Shown here piece after piece: positions 1 to 12,320 of a DNA stretch of 64,000 nt; within the stretch, counting starts at the first letter, position 1; the number at the start of each line of letters is the position of its first letter. This DNA is from Chaetorhynchus papuensis (Eukaryota; Chordata; Aves; Passeriformes; Rhipiduridae), in NCBI GenBank assembly GCA_013396525.1, contig VWYX01000707.1, forward strand, positions 40,001 through 104,000. Direction: 5' to 3'. The notes under the pieces are model-generated. The model did no database searches. It worked only from the letters and a program-made list of their open reading frames with translations, and had not been told where the DNA came from. The position numbers were made by a program, and so were the translations under genes.

Positions 1-3000
1 AAGGTAACTCTCTGAGCCAATAACAGACAAAGGGAATAGAATACCTTGTGTTAGATAATGCTCCAATGCTATTAGCATCTCAATTCTTATGTGCTGTATA
101 AATCTCTGCTAAGTTTTAAAAGCTGACATAGTAAAACACAGGTAAAAATATCTTAACTATAAAATTGCAAAGAGGGGAGTGTAATGTCTCTGAGGCAAAT
201 CTTAATAGCTGAGATCCTATTTGCTAATTTTTTCCTTTTTTTTTTTTGAGTACTGAGCCCTCTCATTGGCATCATTTCACGAAGTTTTTAAGAGGAGGGG
301 GAGAAGGAGAGAGAGATGGAGAGACTGTGTGAAGTTTCTTCTAATGCATAATGCATTTAAACACTGTACTTTCTGGACTGATGCCACTAACCAGCTCAGA
401 AATGATTCCTGTTTCCTCCTTACAGACTTGCAGTAAGGAGTCAGAGATGACCATGTCTACAGTCATTCCTAGCTGGTGTCAGAACATGACAATTCTGTTG
501 TTCTGGGTCAGTGGTGAATAACTCACTCAAATGGTGCAAAGTCAGCCAGTTTTTAATTTTTTATCTCCTCAAGAGTGCATTCAGTGACTTTATCACTGAG
601 AAGAATGACTCCCCTGCCTCGTGCGATCAGGATCTGGAAATTTGTTGCATCAGCACATTTAGCCTGGGCTGCTGCTTGATTGGTGGGGCTTATATTTGAT
701 CTTATGGCAGACAGGTCAGCTCTCTGACTGGCTAGGTGAACCTAGGTCCAGAGAGAAACTCCATTTTACCCATCTGAACCTGAAGGAAGGGAGGTCTCAT
801 AACTTGCCAGGCTTTTCCTTTGGGGTTCCTACATGTAGGCAACCCTATCTCCCTTGAAGGGTGGGAGTGGGGTGATGTAGGCTCTCTGGAGCCCAGCTTG
901 TGAGGCTCTTCCCTAGAAAGAGCTCAGGGACACAAATCAGTCTAGGAAGACTTTTTAAGTACTGCATATTTGTGTTTTGTAACATTTTCTGTGACAATGA
1001 AAGACCTGAAATGAAATTACAGGAATGGAGCAAAAAGGCAAAGCATCAGGTGTCAGAGTGGGGTGTCTGTGCTTTTGAGTTTTGTGCTGAAAATAGTGTT
1101 AAAACAAGCTAGTACCCTGTGGTTTTGCTCTTTTTATGCTTCCTTATTTTCTAAATCCAGTTCATTGAAACTTTCGTCAAAAGCTTTTTCCCCTTTTTCT
1201 AAGCAATTATGTGTCTGTTCTTTCAATCATTTAAAGCAGCCCAAAGCACCTTATGGGACAGTTTGGCTGAAGAGAGATGCATAGATGTATCTGCATAGAT
1301 GTCCCTTCTTTTTTGCTTTTTTAAAAATCATATTATCCTGAAACAAAACAGTAAAATTATACAATGGGAAAAAATAAATTGCTTGTCTGCCCTTCAGATA
1401 TCATAAAGATATCTGTCAGGGACTAGCTAGGAGCTTTAGCTCTCTAATGCTTGGTCTTTTAGTCCATCTACTGAACTTCAAAGAAAGAAAACATTTCAGG
1501 CCTTTCCAGCAACCACTTTTAAGCGTCCAATATATATATAGCACGTAAGTTATAGATGGTTTACACTTTACGTTTACAAGACTTCTTGGAGGAAAAGACT
1601 TCTGAAAAATGGTACCCCTAAAAATAAATACGGGGAGGTCCAAAGCACGCTGTTGTCATCTGGGGCATGATTCACCAGTGGGAGCAAGACTTGATCGAGT
1701 CCTTCGTTTTGAGTGTCAAATAGGATATCAAAGAGTATTAGTTGTGTTTCCAAATACATAGCACACTATATTTAAAGAAGTTAAACCTGCAAGAGCAGAC
1801 TGTCAGTGTTGCCACGTAACCCTTCACATTCTGGCATTTTCCAGACTGCCAGCCAAATGAACACTTTAGGAGGAGGTGCATGTATATGTCCGCAGCACCC
1901 AGCGGGTTGTTCCACCCTACTGTGCATAGGTGTTGGAGCTCTTATGGTATGTAAGACTTGCCAAGTTTGGAGTTGTTTCGTGCTTTCAAATTTTTTTCTG
2001 AACTATGCATTCACAGCAAGCGTCTCTTCTTATGCAGTTCAGGTGCTTGTGAATGCATATCAAGACAGTACTTTTATTTGTGTTTTATGTAACACACATT
2101 TGTATACATTTTATCACCAGAAAAAGGTTTTATGGTTCATTTTGAGAAAACATCTTTTTTTTTTTTTTTTTTAAGCATTTAGCCATCCTCCATTTTTTCT
2201 TTAATACATCTTAAAATAGACTAATGTGCATTTTGGACTTGTGGCCCAACAAGTGTCCTTTTCAGTAATTGAAGCTTTTAACTTAGTATCTCTCAGGAAT
2301 AACTGTCTGTTATGTTTCTAGTCCTAACATTTTTTTTTTTAAATGATGAAAAAATCTTATCCATGTGTACCTATATGTAATATTTCAACCAGAGCTTTCT
2401 TAATAACTAAATAGTCCTGAAAAAAGAGGTTTGTAATATGGACAGTACATGGACTCTTGCTATACTAGTGGGCATCATTTTAGGGACTGTCTCCTGAACA
2501 AGAAGTTGTGTCAAACAGCGTAGGGTCTAAGGGGAACTGGAAGACATTAAAATATCTCACAGTTCATGACTACGTTTAACGGCTGTGAGGAAAATTGAGA
2601 TGCTCTGATTGCTATTTTCCTTTAAAAAAAAACCAGTCATTTTTACTCTTAAAGAAACTACATTAATGATTTAATGAACAAGAATGGTGCAGGATGTTAG
2701 TCATCATCTACTTTTAAGTTCTCACATTCTGCTATATATAAACAACTGCAAAATAGTAAAGGTTAAATATTGATGAGGTACAATTGAACTTAATTACTTC
2801 GACTTCAGGTAGAATTTTAATTGAACTTAGCTATTTTGCCCGCATTTGATATTATTCTGATGACAAAAGAAACAGGATAACAAATAAAAAATGGTACTTT
2901 AAATAAAATATAGCTCTTTAATGTATACTTACTTTCATACAGTTGATTGAGAAAATGAAAAACATTATCCCAGAACTAATAAAGGAAAATAGGCTCTTAA

Positions 3001-5402
3001 AGGAGATGTGCTTTCAGCAAAAGAAAAATATTTTTTTTTTGTCTCCTGATTTCTTTAATGACTTGTTATTGTTGCCTCAGCTGTAGCCAGTCTGCAGCTG
3101 GTATTCTTAACAGAATTACTATGAGAATGCCAAAAATACTTCTCTAAAAATATATAAAAAAGATTTTAAAAGAATGCCACTTAAACTGCAGCACAAGGAC
3201 ACTTTGTGTGACAGCGTTTAGTAGGATGAAAAATTTAAACAGAATAACAGCTATTTACATTCACACTGCAAAGTCATTATTGAAGCATATAAAATACTTA
3301 AACCTATTTTAATAATGCTTTCCTTCAGCCTAGATACCAGAAACTGGGAGTACGTTTACCAACTTGTACTGAGGTGGGGAGGGTGGGAATTGAAGTTAAA
3401 ACCGTGAAGAAAAAAGTCCATTGAACACTTTCCTGGTGAGGTACAAAGTGAGTTTCACTTTTAAATAGAAGAGCATCATAAATCAGCATAAACCACATGT
3501 TTTAATGAGTGTATCTCCTCTGGAATTGTGCAGTGCTTGCAATTCTCTGTGAACAAGACAAGGATCTGGCCTTACACTTCTTACTCAGGCAAAACTGCCA
3601 CTGACATTAATGATAATTTTGCTTGAATAGAACAAAGTGCTTGATGGCAGTTGTGCCAGCATGAGGGGTGCGAGATTAGGATAAACGTGCAAAAAAGTAC
3701 AACTTCAAATGGCTGTACCTTTGACTTCTCCAGCTAGCGTTTCCTCCAACTACAAGGATCTTAATTATAACATTTTCTGGTTCAAAGATTAACATTTAGC
3801 ATTCTGGGAAAGACTTTCTGGACTTTAGTAACCTGATCAGCACGGTCTCCTTTTGGTCTCTGCCTCTTTCTGGTTCTTTGTATTGCAGGGGAGATGATAG
3901 TATCTGGCACATTCCTCGGATGACTTGAAGATAGCAGCCTTCTGTGTTTGGGGCTGAAAGATTGTGAACTCTGTGTTAGCAGAAATGCCACACAGGGGAG
4001 GTGAATAGAACATTAAAAAAGCTTTAGCTTTAGGTACTGCAGCGCAAGCAGAGTTGAATTTGAGAGCTGGGACTTAAGTGGACATTTGTCCCTGCTTTCT
4101 TCCTTAATAAAATCTGAGTGTTAACTGTGGGTAAGGGCATTTGAGAGATCACTAAAAATGAATCATTGAGTGCCCAGAAGAGCTTTATTATGATATATTA
4201 TGGACAACTTTAGAATACACCTAGTACTTTTTAAGTGGTTATCAGATGCATGTAGGAGTTACTATTATGGAAGTGAATTATTTTGTCCTTCGCTGCAGAA
4301 GCAAAATAATTTGCCAAATTAAAATGTCAACATAAAACTCATCAAAAACTGGATCTGTGTGGTCCTTTCTGGCCCTGTGCTCCCATCCAATTTTCTTTTG
4401 CCCCATGAATAGCTATTGAGCAAAAAATCACAAACTCCAACCAGCAATGTTTGTTGTGCTTGTGTACGTGTTTTTGAAAAAGCCTGACACAATACTAAAT
4501 CTGGGAAAAAAATCTCAGTGCAGAAATCCTGACTGGCCAAATTGATTTAAGAAAAACATTACCAAATTTTAAAAACCCCAGACTGATATCGGGTTCCAGT
4601 ACTGAGGCCTTGTAGGCAGAGACAGGAGAGGTCGTTTAGTTCAGTTTGTTTGCCCCAGAAGCAATTAGATAGAAGGAATTATTCTGCTCCCGAAGTTCCG
4701 CATAGACGTTGCCACTGCCCAGTTAACCAGTGTGAAAATACCACGGAAAATAAATTATTAAACTATACTGTTATTACTAACTTGCCAGTTCCAGAGAAAC
4801 AAATGCAGCCACATTTACATATGTGTCCATCTGTCTGTTTTTACACTTTATGTCTTCAACCAGTGGGTGAAATTGTTTTAATCCAAGCTGCAGTCTGATT
4901 TTTTTTTTTAATTTGTCTTTTCCCCCTGCTGATATTTTTCTGTGTGTGTATGTTATTTGTGGATGGACATGCATATTCTTGACAGTAGCTAGTTCTTAAT
5001 TGCCCCTTTAAGTAACCTAATCTATCTGGCCATGGTAGTTTTAACTGGAGTATGCAGCAGAGTTCTCCATGGATAATTTTCGTTAGTTAGCAGATTGTTA
5101 CCATCTCAATGTTGCTGAAATCCCTAATCTCAGGTCAGCGTGAAGCTGCAGTGGTTACAATCCTGTTGCCTGATGCAGTGTGAATGGAAGTGCTTTCTGT
5201 CAGAAACATGTGGTCTCTTCAGTGGAGAGCCTGCGTAAATCCTGTGTAAATAGAGGGAGGCTAACAAAGGATGAGCCCCTGCAGCTCAGAGCATTTGGAG
5301 CCATTTGGAGGCTGAATTTGCTAAATGCTGCTTATACCGCCTGAAAAGTTGAAGAGAAAGGAGCATAAAATCCCTTCTTTTTTCTCTTTCTGCTCCTACC
5401 CT
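1..5402. other. Intronic stretch without a recognised element
   Basis: I see no gene or named repeat here. A homopurine run lies at 290-316 and an 18-base T run at 2155-2172. A small G-rich cluster at 3373-3387 could form at most a two-layer quadruplex. The sequence is AT-rich with few CpG. The 122-codon frame at 1806-2174 on the + strand ends in the T run and has no recognisable domain, so it is not called as a gene. Confidence 0.6.
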
Positions 5403-5427
5403 GGGGGGAGGGTGTTAAGGGCCAGGG
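5403..5427 (+). other. G-quadruplex candidate
   Basis: Four G-runs of 6, 3, 3 and 3 bases lie at 5403-5408, 5410-5412, 5419-5421 and 5425-5427, separated by loops of 1, 6 and 3 bases. This meets the usual G3+/N1-7 rule on the + strand, which is the sense strand of MEIS2, so the nascent RNA could fold as well. Actual folding is an inference. Confidence 0.6.
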
Positions 5428-5559
5428 AAGCCTGAGGTAAGCCTATGAAGACTGTTTTTTCAGTGCTCTTTTGAGTGTGAAAAAGGTGGCATGGGTCACT
5501 GTCCCCTCTTTAATGTCGGAAAACCCACACAGTTAGTAAATGTTGCATGTAAACTAAAG

Positions 5560-5880
5560 CATTTCATCCCTTCTCCTGCACTCCACGGCAGTGGGCCATG
5601 AACTAGTCACTTGAAAATCGCAGAAAAATTTCACTTCAACATGTCCGGACAGTTTAGCACAGCAGGAACGTAAGAGAGATCAGTAATTAGCAGGTTGCTT
5701 TACTGTTGTTTCTCTCGTCTGCATTGGAACACTTTTTTCACCTGATGTGAAAAAATGTTGGATTGCAATGAACGAGCCACGAACCTCCCGGCTGCATAAA
5801 AGAGCATAACATTTAAACTGGGATTTATAAGTTTTCTTGTATGAAAGCTAGAAAAATATACTTTTGGCATTGGACAGAAT
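5560..5880. promoter_or_regulatory. Candidate conserved regulatory block in the upstream intron
   Basis: This block carries more CpG than its AT-rich surroundings and no simple repeats. Seen directly: a 10-bp perfect palindrome TGTCCGGACA at 5642-5651, a TAATTA homeodomain core near 5685, and an inverted repeat at 5733-5755 with 9-bp arms (TTTTTTCAC / GTGAAAAAA) around a 5-base loop that includes a CACCTG E-box. Retained CpG and clustered sites are typical of developmental enhancers in TALE-gene introns, but enhancer activity is inferred only. Confidence 0.3.
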
Positions 5881-8800
5881 TTCTAAGATTTCTCAATTCA
5901 CTTCACAAATAAACAAGGGCTCTAAACACAGACAATTAAGGACATAATAAAGCCAGGCTTTTTTCTTATTTTTGGACAGAAAAATTAAGAAAGGGGAAAT
6001 GTGAAACTCAACAGTTCTGAAAATAATTTTGAAAGAATTAGATCACTGATTTTATATGCATGGCTATAAAAAAAGAGCTGAAATGTCATTCCTACTTTGA
6101 GTAAATAAAAAAAAAAATTGTAACTTCCTTTTTGCAGATAAAATTTATTAGTGACTCTAGAGAGGTGCCTGTCCAGAAAGAGAAAAGAAACCGTTTTCAT
6201 TCTGTCTCTTGTATGTACACTTTATATACAAGATACCATGCAAGTCTTTAAGCCTTTAGCACATACTGCCAGATGGCAATAGGGACTTACTCCTGAATGA
6301 CAAACTATGCTAAGTTGTAATTAGATTACGTAGAATAGCTCTGTAGGTGGGGTCTGGTAGCATCTTAAGTTTTCTTCCTATTTGAGTTTGCAATAATTAT
6401 TAATGCCTTGTGCGAAGTTCATACATATCGTCTTTACCTTATTAGCCCAGTGGAATTGCTGCATTTTATTCTGGAAAGCAAAAGATCCTCCAAAACAACA
6501 GCAAGAGAGAAGGCCAGGTCTTTTTCTCCTTCATGCTTCTAGAAGGGCAAAAGAATAACACCTTCTGTAGGAAGAGAGATGGTAGTGGTGTATGTCTGAA
6601 GTCTTCCTGTTCCTTCTGGCGAACCAGTGTCCAACCTTCCTTTCTGTCCAAGACGCTCACTGAAACATGGAACAGAGAACCATAAGACGTGTGTCTGGTA
6701 GTCTCAGAGACACCAGGGCAGAGAACACAGTGGTCTGATCACAGCAGCTCACTTGAGGACACTCCACTCCAGGAAGAAGTGGTCATGCAGGTCAGCACAG
6801 GCTGAGTGCCTGTAAGGCCCCTGAACAGCTTCTGGTGGCTCCTTTCCTCTTGCAGTAAGGTAGTTTAGCAAAACCAGCACAGGTGCTGGCAGAGCACTGC
6901 CACTGATGGCACAGCTCTAAGCTGAGTTGCCCACCTGAACTGTTTGTGATTTTTGAGGTCCCATATTTGCCAGTCATAACCTATCTTAACTCAGTTTCCC
7001 TGAGTAATAAATGCAGGAGATAAATATGGCTCCTGTGGTGTGAGGAGATTTAAGTCAACTTCCTTGAACAGGATAATTAAGAAGAAGAGAAAAAAAACCA
7101 ATCCATAGCCAGAACTTCATTCAAAGATCTGTGATCTACTGGAGTTGTAAGGCTAAAAGCCTGATAATTTTAACAGGATAGAATGGAGATAAGGATTCTC
7201 CTGAAGTATCTTCAATTCTGGAGCTGACCTTCCCTCCCTTCAGCACAGACTATCTTATCTTCAAAAACATCTTCAGACACTTCTCTCTCCAGCTTTTTGG
7301 CAGTGATAATTAACCAGATTTTTAAGATTTTTCTCTGGTGGTGATATAGATCATATTACTAAGCTGAATGTCCTTATTAATAATGGTTTACAATACTTAT
7401 GTGTCCAGATGGACACATTGTAAGTACAAACAAATAATTGCAAATTGTGACTATAGGCTGCATGCAGATTTTCCTCTTTGTTTTGCATTTATATCTACAT
7501 ATTCCACTCCATCAAAATATTGGACTGGAAGATTAGAGTAGCTTACTTAAGATCAGCATAGTGCTCTGCAGCTTTCCTTTTCAGAATCCTTTGACTTGCT
7601 TTTCGTATTGCATCCACTATTTTTAGAAAAATGGCAAAGTGTCTCGTCTTCCCCTCAGTTTAGATACTCCTGCTGTTCTCTCTTTTCCTTCAGTGTGACA
7701 AACCTTAAAGCTGTAAGGGACCTCTGATGGTGAAGAAACTCAGACACTGGGTTCTGAAATGCACTTTTCCAGAAATCACTTTTTTAACTGCTCTACTTGC
7801 TATGATGGTAACAGAAACTATTTCTAGAATTTGAATCTGGACTGTTATCAGGCTTCTGTGCTTTGGCCTGACTGGGTCATCCTTTCAGTTATCATTTTGA
7901 TAGATTGGGAATTTGTTATTCATCCTGTTCACAAGTGGTAAAAAGACAAGATGAGCAGCTTCTAAACTTGCTTCATCTGTTGCTGGGTTTTTACTCTGCG
8001 AAGAACACAAAGACTAGGGTTGAGATAATACTGATAGTGTGGTAGACTAACAAAGAAAAATTCATTGATACAGTAAGGTTGGACAGGCCTTATGTGGGAC
8101 TGGTCTACATTTCACTACAAGTCCTTGGCTGTGTCAACCCTGGGCTTTGCAAGCTTGTCTGTCCAAGGAAATCAGCTTGCAGCAAGTTAAGTTGGAATTA
8201 TGGCGCAGTGGAAACCCTGCTGTAACTACTTATTTGATATTTTTGAAGATGTAGTCTCCTTTGCTTTCAATGCAAAGGAATTTATCTGGTGGAAGGAAAC
8301 CCTCAGCGCATGCTGAGAGTGCCAGAACACAGAGCCAGTGTGGAAGCCCAAATTCCCGCTGTGTAAAGAATACTTGCATCTTCAGTGTCCTCCACAAACT
8401 CTTCCCCTAAAAGAGAAGGTCTTTAAGGAACCCCAGGTGGGTCACTTTGCAATGTTCTTGTAAACTCTCTCCATCTTTTATAGGGGTTATCGAGACTATT
8501 ACATAGCATTGCTGTAATCTTAAACAAGCTTAGTAAAATGCCTAAATCTCTACTGGCTCGAATGCTGCGTAGTCATTGACACCTCCACGAAGAGAGTGCC
8601 ACTTAAGAATTCTCCACTTTCCTAGAACACTGATAGGGTTTTGCAATAATGCATACTCTGCACAAGAATAAATCAGCGAACAGTAGGGAAAGCAGGAGAA
8701 AATCACCCTTAATTTTTTTGGTGCTGTGTGAAAGAGAGAGAGTGGACTAAAATCAAGCCTTAATTTCTCCTCTAGAAAATTGGGATAACTATGCTTGTAT

Positions 8801-9976
8801 AATTGCCATTTCCATAGAATTTAGGATTTGACTCTACTCTTCTTACAATTTACCATCTAAACCAGGATATGAATAGTTCATATAAGCAGAATCTCTTGTA
8901 ATGAGGATTTAAATGACTTAAATTTTGATTCCTTCATATGGTAGTGAAAAACATAGTTAATCCAGTCTGCCATAAAGTGATTTTCATATCTCTTCATTTT
9001 ATTTAGCTTTTGATAATTTATTTTTCTTCATTTAAAGAAACTGATATTTATTTGGATACAGAAAACTAGGACCAGAAGTAAATAATTCCATCTTGGAAAG
9101 GACAGTTATGGGCTTTTTTTATGATTTCTTCTCACTAGAAACTGCATCCACTAATATGACCAGTTGTAGTTGTCCTATTAAAGATATGACAACACAGATT
9201 AACAGGACTGGGTCTGTCACACACCAGGAGGAAAAAATCTTTCTGTATTTTTCTTCTGATATCATTTGGAGTTACAATATTTGAACTTCCTTTCATGAGG
9301 TTATGGAACAGATTAGGGAAGCACCGACTCTTATGACTTCAACTGCTGATTAGAATGGGAAGGCAATGGGAGTTTTAGCTGAACTTTTTTTTCTTGGGCT
9401 GCTATCATCTTCTTAAAACCAGGGTATTAGTAACCCCTTCAAAAGGTCCAAATACTGATTTAGTGTGTGGGCGTCTCCTGCTGAGGATGCTTACAAACAG
9501 GAGAGTATATGCAGACAGACAGGAATTTGTCCATACAGAGACTGAACTGGTGCTTCTGTGGTTTGAAAGGATGGTGCAGAGCAGAAGTTTTACAGCTCCA
9601 CACATCCTGTGCATACACACGTTACTTTTACATAAATAGACAAAGATATCTTTATCCGCACGACAGATAGACAAACAGACTGACTGACTTCAAACTTGCA
9701 CTTTCAGTAGGGATTTTTTCCCCCCATCTCCGGGTACTGCTTTTCAAAATTGCCTGAGGCTACAGTACAGCACCTCAGATCCCCAAGGCCCATTGCCTGG
9801 CTCCTAATAGCCACTCTCCATCTGTGTCACATGAACAGCTGATGAGATAGCTCCAGTGTCTGTATTTTGGAGAGCATATCCACCCAGGTTAAAATGCTGG
9901 GGTTGCCAAGGAGCAGTCAGAAGCCATTAGTGTTTGTGAGAATTTGCCTTGCAGCAGTTCCTTGGCATAGTGGAAA
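5881..9976. other. Intronic stretch without a recognised element
   Basis: I see no gene here. An imperfect hairpin at 7394-7426 has 13-bp arms with a 3-base bulge around an AGAT loop. A second near-palindrome at 6209-6232 has 10-bp arms with one mismatch. The 6640-6960 part is richer in GC than its neighbours but matches no repeat family I recognise. The interval 8470-8640 holds a few CpG and could be a weak regulatory block. Confidence 0.5.
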
Positions 9977-10012
9977 GTGTGTGTGTGTGTGTGTGTGTGC
10001 GCGCACACGTGT
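9977..10012. repeat. Alternating purine-pyrimidine (GT)n tract with GC core
   Basis: Thirty-six bases alternate strictly between purine and pyrimidine: a GT run, then GCGCGC, then ACAC and GTGT. Such mixed GT/GC alternation is the classic Z-DNA-forming pattern. It lies about 1.9 kb upstream of the exon and directly upstream of the candidate regulatory block at 10085-10560. Length is probably polymorphic, as for any dinucleotide microsatellite. Confidence 0.9.
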
Positions 10013-10084
10013 CTGTGAGAGAGGGGTAGGGTGGAATATATGGGGAGGAAGAAAGCAGCAGAAAGGAGTGCTTTCTAAATAACC

Positions 10085-10560
10085 AATATATTGCAAAAGC
10101 AAACAGTTGGTTACAGTGTTTAGGGCTTCCGTAATCTCTTCGATTAGTTTACTGTGATTTGACTCTCCTTTCTCTATCATTAATAGAAAAAAAAAAACAA
10201 AACATAAGAAAGAGAGCAGCGACTTCAGGGTCTTGCTCTGGTGTTTGGGCAGATGGAAAGGAGCTGCTCTGCCTTGGGGCAGGGTGGTTGTAATGAAGTG
10301 GCCTGTCAGTCTGTAAATAGTGAGGGTCATCTCTTCCATGTGATGGAGGGTATCGCATTGCAGTGAAAATGGAAATGTCAATAAAATTAATCTGCCAGCT
10401 CTTTGCTGCGGCTTTTTCTGTCTCTCCAGTCCAAAAGGGTCGGTTTTTCAGAGGGGACACGGTACGAGAAGGGTGAGCTGGCATGGGAGGGAAGATGGAG
10501 CTGAAATGCAAGTTTTGAAGCAAATGGACTGTATGTAGCAGCAATGTATTTCGTTTAGTA
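10085..10560. promoter_or_regulatory. Candidate conserved regulatory block about 1.4 kb upstream of the exon
   Basis: CpG dinucleotides are retained here (for example near 10130, 10141, 10220, 10352, 10409 and 10440-10468), while the flanks have few. Sites seen: an E-box CAGATG at 10250-10255, a CTGTCA (MEIS/TGIF half-site TGACAG on the other strand) at 10303-10308, and an ATTAAT homeodomain core at 10386-10391. Two overlapping minus-strand open frames of 131 and 154 codons cross this block but have no domain and no splice structure. Regulatory function is inferred from composition and motif clustering. Confidence 0.33.
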
Positions 10561-11413
10561 GCACTACAGATCTAGACGAGGCTATAGGAATTAGCTCATG
10601 AATCTATAGCATTCCTCAGGAAGCTATGGAGCGTCTAGCTCAGGCTACATTGAGCACAGAGTTTATTGTTTTAGGCTTTCTTGGACAAGGTTTTTACTTA
10701 GCATGGGATTTATGGCATTTACTGCTAATGAATGTCTATTCTTAAATTACAAAAACCACCGTCTCAGCACAATTCCCAGATGTCCTTCCAGGACCTCGGC
10801 TTCTTAAACACCAGCAGGGAGCATAAACTCTCCACTTCTCTGTTTTCCTCTTTCGTGTGGCTCCGGGCTAATGATGTGTAAGGAAAACACAGCAATCTAT
10901 AAAGTCTCAGTGCTGTCCCAGTATTCTTCATTTATTTTGCATTTGATTATGCCACAAGTCGGATCTTGTTTCTTTCCTTTTTTTAAAGTTATTAGTTCAA
11001 ATATTAATGTAGGAATATGGCATATATTGCTGCTCTTGATTGATGCCTTCCCAAAAACAGGAAGACGTGCTCGTATGAATTTTAAGAAAGTAGGGGTCCT
11101 GCAATGCCTTGCCAGAAGAGTTTTTCAGATACATAATTTAGATGCCCTCCAGGCAGGCTTTCAAGGCATTTTTGCTGGAGGGCAAGAAAAAATAACTATG
11201 ACTGTTAAAAGTAAATGATTTTTGCTAATGCACAATTAATGCCAGGGAAAAGCACAGAAGAGAAGGATGTTGATGGAAAGTTCTGATTAAGTGAGAGCTC
11301 TACCTTGATGTGCATCTTTTTTTTTTTTAATGATAATAATCACTGATGTAGAGATGTAGAAGTTTTCATGTCATGCAAATGCTGCATGCAGGGTCATAGT
11401 AGGTGTAGGTGTT

Positions 11414-11418
<5 letters not shown>

Positions 11419-11448
<30 letters not shown>
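11419..11448. repeat. (GT)n dinucleotide microsatellite
   Basis: Thirty bases of strict purine-pyrimidine alternation, almost entirely GT, about 0.5 kb upstream of the splice acceptor. It is the second such tract within 1.5 kb. It inflates an open frame beginning with repeated Cys-Val codons, which is not a gene. Confidence 0.93.
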
Positions 11449-11450
<2 letters not shown>

Positions 11451-11870
11451 GGAGGTGATGGTTTCAGGGAGGGGCTCATCTGACAGTGTGTTATGTGCAC
11501 TGAACGGTGACATGGTTACTGCCACCTCTGCAGAGGGCCTCGAATATATAGACTACAGAACATTTAACTTGATTACTTATACGTACATATTCAGAATGGT
11601 TGTAGGGATGCATTTACAGCAAATGGGTTTTCTTGTGGCAGGTTTTCCCACACTGAATCCCATAATTGAAAAAGAGCTACTGCACTATGTCAAGCACACA
11701 ATTATAATTGAATTAATGATATATGCATGTGTGAAACACAAAATTAGTATTTGGAGAGACACGGTTTTCTAATTTTTGCATATTTGTATCAGCATTCTTA
11801 TATAATGAGAAGCGGTATGTGCCTGATCTAACAAATAAAAATCCCCCAAACTGTGGTAGTGTCTTGGTAA

Positions 11871-12101
<231 letters not shown>

Positions 12102-12116
12102 TAAAACCAAAATAAA
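12102..12116 (+). promoter_or_regulatory. In-frame stop and AATAAA just past the donor
   Basis: If the intron is not removed, the frame continues Val-Ser-Gly-Ala and stops at TAA (12102-12104). An AATAAA hexamer follows at 12111-12116. Together they could terminate a short transcript encoding MEIS2 truncated after helix 1. No clear GU-rich element lies within about 40 bases downstream; the nearest T-rich run is at 12213-12229. Use as a real poly(A) signal is therefore uncertain, and AATAAA is common by chance in AT-rich introns. Confidence 0.25.
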
Positions 12117-12290
12117 TTTCTATTCATGTGCCTAATGAGGTTTATTCATCATTATTAGAAATCAATTGTCCCCATAATTTTTGGACCATTATTAGGTCTG
12201 AGGCTTTGTTGCTTTTTTTTTTTTTTTTTACTAGATTTTTTTTTCTTGGGTCTTGGAATCATGACAAATCTCAAAGAAATCTGTCTATCT

Positions 12291-12320
12291 TTATATATGT
12301 ATATGTATATACACACACAT
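12291..12320. repeat. TA/TG/CA microsatellite
   Basis: A short alternating purine-pyrimidine stretch of TATATATG, TATATG, TATATA and CACACACA units about 200 bases into the intron. It is a simple sequence repeat with no gene content. Confidence 0.8.

Noticed and set aside
9917..10544. Two overlapping minus-strand frames of 154 and 131 codons
   Set aside because: One includes translated GT repeat (Thr-His runs), both overlap in different frames, and neither resembles a known protein.
11419..11772. 117-codon + strand frame beginning with Cys-Val repeats
   Set aside because: It starts within the GT microsatellite and has no domain; it ends before the exon and is out of any MEIS2 context.
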